64,000 bases of DNA from Ziziphus jujuba (lineage: Eukaryota; Streptophyta; Magnoliopsida; Rosales; Rhamnaceae). Of this stretch, positions 61,501-64,000 are shown piece after piece. Under the pieces are notes generated by a model, which saw only the letters and a list, made by a program, of their open reading frames with translations, was not told where the DNA came from and made no database searches. The stretch's first letter is position 1. Each line of letters opens with the position of its first letter. The stretch is taken from positions 21,131,001-21,195,000 of the forward strand of contig NC_083383.1 in the NCBI RefSeq assembly GCF_031755915.1, in the 5' to 3' direction. Made by a program: the position numbers and the translations under genes.

Positions 61501-63663
61501 GAGTACTAATTTACAGATCAGGTTATTGGAAAAAGAGAAGCAGAGTTTAGAGACCTTTCTAGCAGATATGAACATGATAAGAGGCAATGGAATGCAGTCA
61601 TTGAGAAATTAGAGAGACAAGTTAAGGTAGTTTATAGTTCACTAGCATTATTTCTCCAGCAACACTTGCTAGATTCATCTTGTGGATGCATAAGAAATGA
61701 ATTACTGATTGAATGATTGACAGACCATGAAGCAAGAGCATACTTTGCTTTCTTATGAAGCGCGCAAATGCGCTGATTCGATTCCTGAGCTGGATAAGAT
61801 GGTCTCTGCAGTTCAAGCATTGGGTAAGTTTGCATCTCTTGAATGATGATGCCATTGAACTTGATATATCTTGATAATCCATCCATAATGCAGTTGCACA
61901 GTGTGATGATCTTAAATTGAAGTTCAGTGTGGAGCAGGCAAAGAGAAAGAAGCTTTATAACCAAATTCAGGAAGCAAAAGGCATGGTCGTTCCCTTTTCT
62001 TTTCTTCTTCCACAACACCCATTCCTCTTCTGTTTTATGTTAAACTTCTTAGAGAAATGAGGAATTGTATTTATTCTATTTCACTTGTAAATTGAACCTA
62101 TCCATGCTTTTGTCTTGCATCGTATTACAGGGAACATCAGGGTGTTCTGCAGGTGTCGCCCAATGAGGAAAGATGAGTTATCAGCAAGACATGCAACAGT
62201 AGTAGATTTTGATGCAGCCCAGGATGGAGAGCTTGGGATACTTACAGGTGGCGCCACAAAGAAGATCTTCAGATTTGATCGGGTTTATACACCAAAAGAT
62301 AATCAAGGTACGTATACGCTGGTATGATAAAATTTCTTGAATATTCAAATATCTGATGCACATAAACATGATCTCATTATACATGCAACATAATCATATT
62401 AGATAAGTTTCAATTGGTTTTATGTCCAACTGTTTCATAATGTTTACATGAGTTGTATTATCTTTCTTTCCACATTCAAAATATTCTCCTGCTCTTTTTT
62501 GTTTTCTCTTTTGCCAATTCTCTGTCAACTTTTTGTAATGTTCCTCACTTAGATTACATAATTTGAAATTATCTTTTATATTATAAGTCATTGACTATGA
62601 AATTTTATCTGGTTGTTACAGTTGATGTATTTGCGGATGCTTCACCTGTGGTAGTTTCGGTTCTAGATGGCTACAATGTTTGTATATTTGCATATGGGCA
62701 AACAGGGACAGGAAAGACTTTCACAATGGAAGGTCCTGAGCAGAACCGAGGAGTGAACTATAGGACCCTGGAACATCTCTTTAAAATTGCTGAGGAAAGA
62801 AGGGAAACTTTCATTTATGATATATCTGTTAGTGTGCTTGAAGTTTATAATGAGCAAATCAGGGACTTGCTGGCTTCCTCACCAGCCTCAAAGAAGTAAA
62901 ATTTAATCTCATATCTTCCAGTGTGATTCGTTCAAATAAATTGCAACATTTTTTGTCTCTAGCCTTGCCTCTAGATATGTATGACTTGTTTTGGCCATGT
63001 AACACATGGAGTGTCCTGATTTAGAATGGTTTGTACTTTAGGTTGGAGATTAGGCAGGCTTCTGAAGGGGTTCATCATGTCCCTGGAATTGTTGAAGCTA
63101 AGGCAGAGAACATTTCAGAGGTCTGGAGTGTTCTGCAAGCTGGGAGCAATGCAAGAGCTACGGGATCAAACAACGTGAATGAGCATAGCAGCCGATCTCA
63201 CTGGTCCGAATAAATTCAAACCTGCATTTTCACATATGTTTATCAGATCCATGATAATCTTTGCATGTGCAAATTAGTCTTATAACTTTGTTTTCTTTGA
63301 TGTATTATTGTTTGAAAAAATTTTATCAGCATGCTTTGCATAATGGTAAGAGCAAAGAATTTGATGAATGGTGAGTGTACCAAGAGCAAGCTTTGGCTTG
63401 TTGACCTGGCTGGCAGTGAGAGGCTAGCAAAAACTGAAGTGCAAAGTGATCGGCTTAAGGAAGCTCAAAACATTAATAGGTCTCTTTCGGCTCTTGGTGA
63501 TGTGATTTCTGCATTGGCAACCAAAAACAACCACATCCCATACAGGTTTTCTTCCCCCCTCATTTTTTGTGTTCAGAATGTTCATATGTCTTCTTATTCT
63601 AATGTATGTTTTTGGAGGTCCACAGGAATTCAAAGCTCACACATCTTCTACAAGACTCTTTGG
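58554..63663 (+). CDS. KIN14: KIN-14 kinesin with N-terminal malectin domain (3' part outside window)
   Basis: This microtubule motor is of the KIN-14 (minus-end-directed) class, in the malectin-bearing group of Arabidopsis KIN14Q/R. Twelve coding exons: 58554-58743, 60658-60959, 61109-61280, 61382-61452, 61522-61626, 61724-61823, 61894-61980, 62131-62307, 62622-62895, 63042-63203, 63330-63545, 63626-63663, giving 631 residues so far. Malectin-like domain about 66-226; a Cys-pair stretch about 232-235; coiled coil about 246-340; motor from 344. The motor has P-loop G-Q-T-G-T-G-K-T (427-434), switch I N539-H546 and switch II D-L-A-G-S-E (572-577), all intact. The neck-before-motor order is typical of KIN-14. 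Introns 2 and 7 are GC-AG (donors 60960 and 61981). Intron 1 is 1.9 kb. The frame is open at 63663 and the rest of the motor and tail lie beyond 64000. Confidence 0.93.
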
Positions 63664-64000
63664 GTGAGTAGCCACAAGGAAACAAAATGAGCTTGCAGCT
63701 TCCATGCTTTTGTTATTATATCTGCAAAACAAGCAATTAGACTTGTCTGAATTTATTTCATCTTCTTGTTATTAATTACACTTGCATTATAAAATGGGAA
63801 AGAAACCATAAAAGGATTGAATCATCACAAAGAATGGTCTGACAAGTTGATAATTGATGGAAGATTTTTGAAACATGCATTGCATCTCTATACCATAGAT
63901 AATAGCTTATGCGAATTTATCTAAAGTTTAAATTTGCCTTCATGAAATTCTAGTTGCAGCCCAAACAAAGTGTCTCATTTGTACTTTTTTATAAGTCAAT
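63664..64000 (+). other. Intron 12 of the kinesin gene, running out of the window
   Basis: It starts with a good donor (GTGAGT at 63664). No acceptor followed by a plausible motor-domain exon was seen before the right edge. Confidence 0.6.

Overview
The window is nuclear DNA of a flowering plant, most likely a eudicot. It is AT-rich, its genes carry many introns with GT-AG or GC-AG borders and (AT)n, (CT)n and poly-A/T tracts, and decayed plant LTR retrotransposons and a MuDR-type transposon lie between the genes. I could not fix the species. No rRNA, tRNA or CRISPR array was seen.

Layout. 1-15.4 kb is repeat-rich and gene-poor: a truncated large LTR at the left edge, a structurally complete but broken TNT1/Tork-like Copia element (4196-9730, TSD CGAGC) sitting in the gag of an older, opposite-strand Copia relic, then AT-rich DNA with a possible old LTR. 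15.4-21.7 kb carries a ten-exon ZML/GATA transcription factor gene (TIFY + CCT + GATA zinc finger, minus strand). 24.5-27.4 kb carries a five-exon minus-strand gene whose spliced frame joins an HVA22/TB2-DP1 membrane domain, a C2H2 finger and a complete RNase H domain. 28.8-42.8 kb is transposon territory: a Copia gag relic, two inverted relatives of the left-edge LTR, and a MULE transposase relic split by a solo LTR with a perfect TSD. 43.5-50.9 kb is a ten-exon CRT-like transporter (CLT) gene on the plus strand; its third intron holds a piece of chloroplast DNA with most of rpl20. 53.2-56.7 kb is an eight-exon minus-strand neuroguidin/Lcp5-type ribosome-biogenesis gene. 58.5 kb to the right edge is a plus-strand malectin-domain KIN-14 kinesin gene, cut off after its twelfth coding exon.

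The five genes act separately (transcription, ER membrane shape or nucleic-acid metabolism, plastid thiol transport, rRNA processing, microtubule movement), and nothing suggests a cluster with a common pathway. The neuroguidin and kinesin genes are divergent around a 1.8-kb shared upstream region. The most interesting points are the HVA22-zinc finger-RNase H fusion, the plastid rpl20 insertion in a nuclear intron, the nested transposons with readable target duplications, and three GC-AG introns in two neighbouring genes. Exon borders were set by hand from splice signals and reading phase and have not been tested against transcripts.
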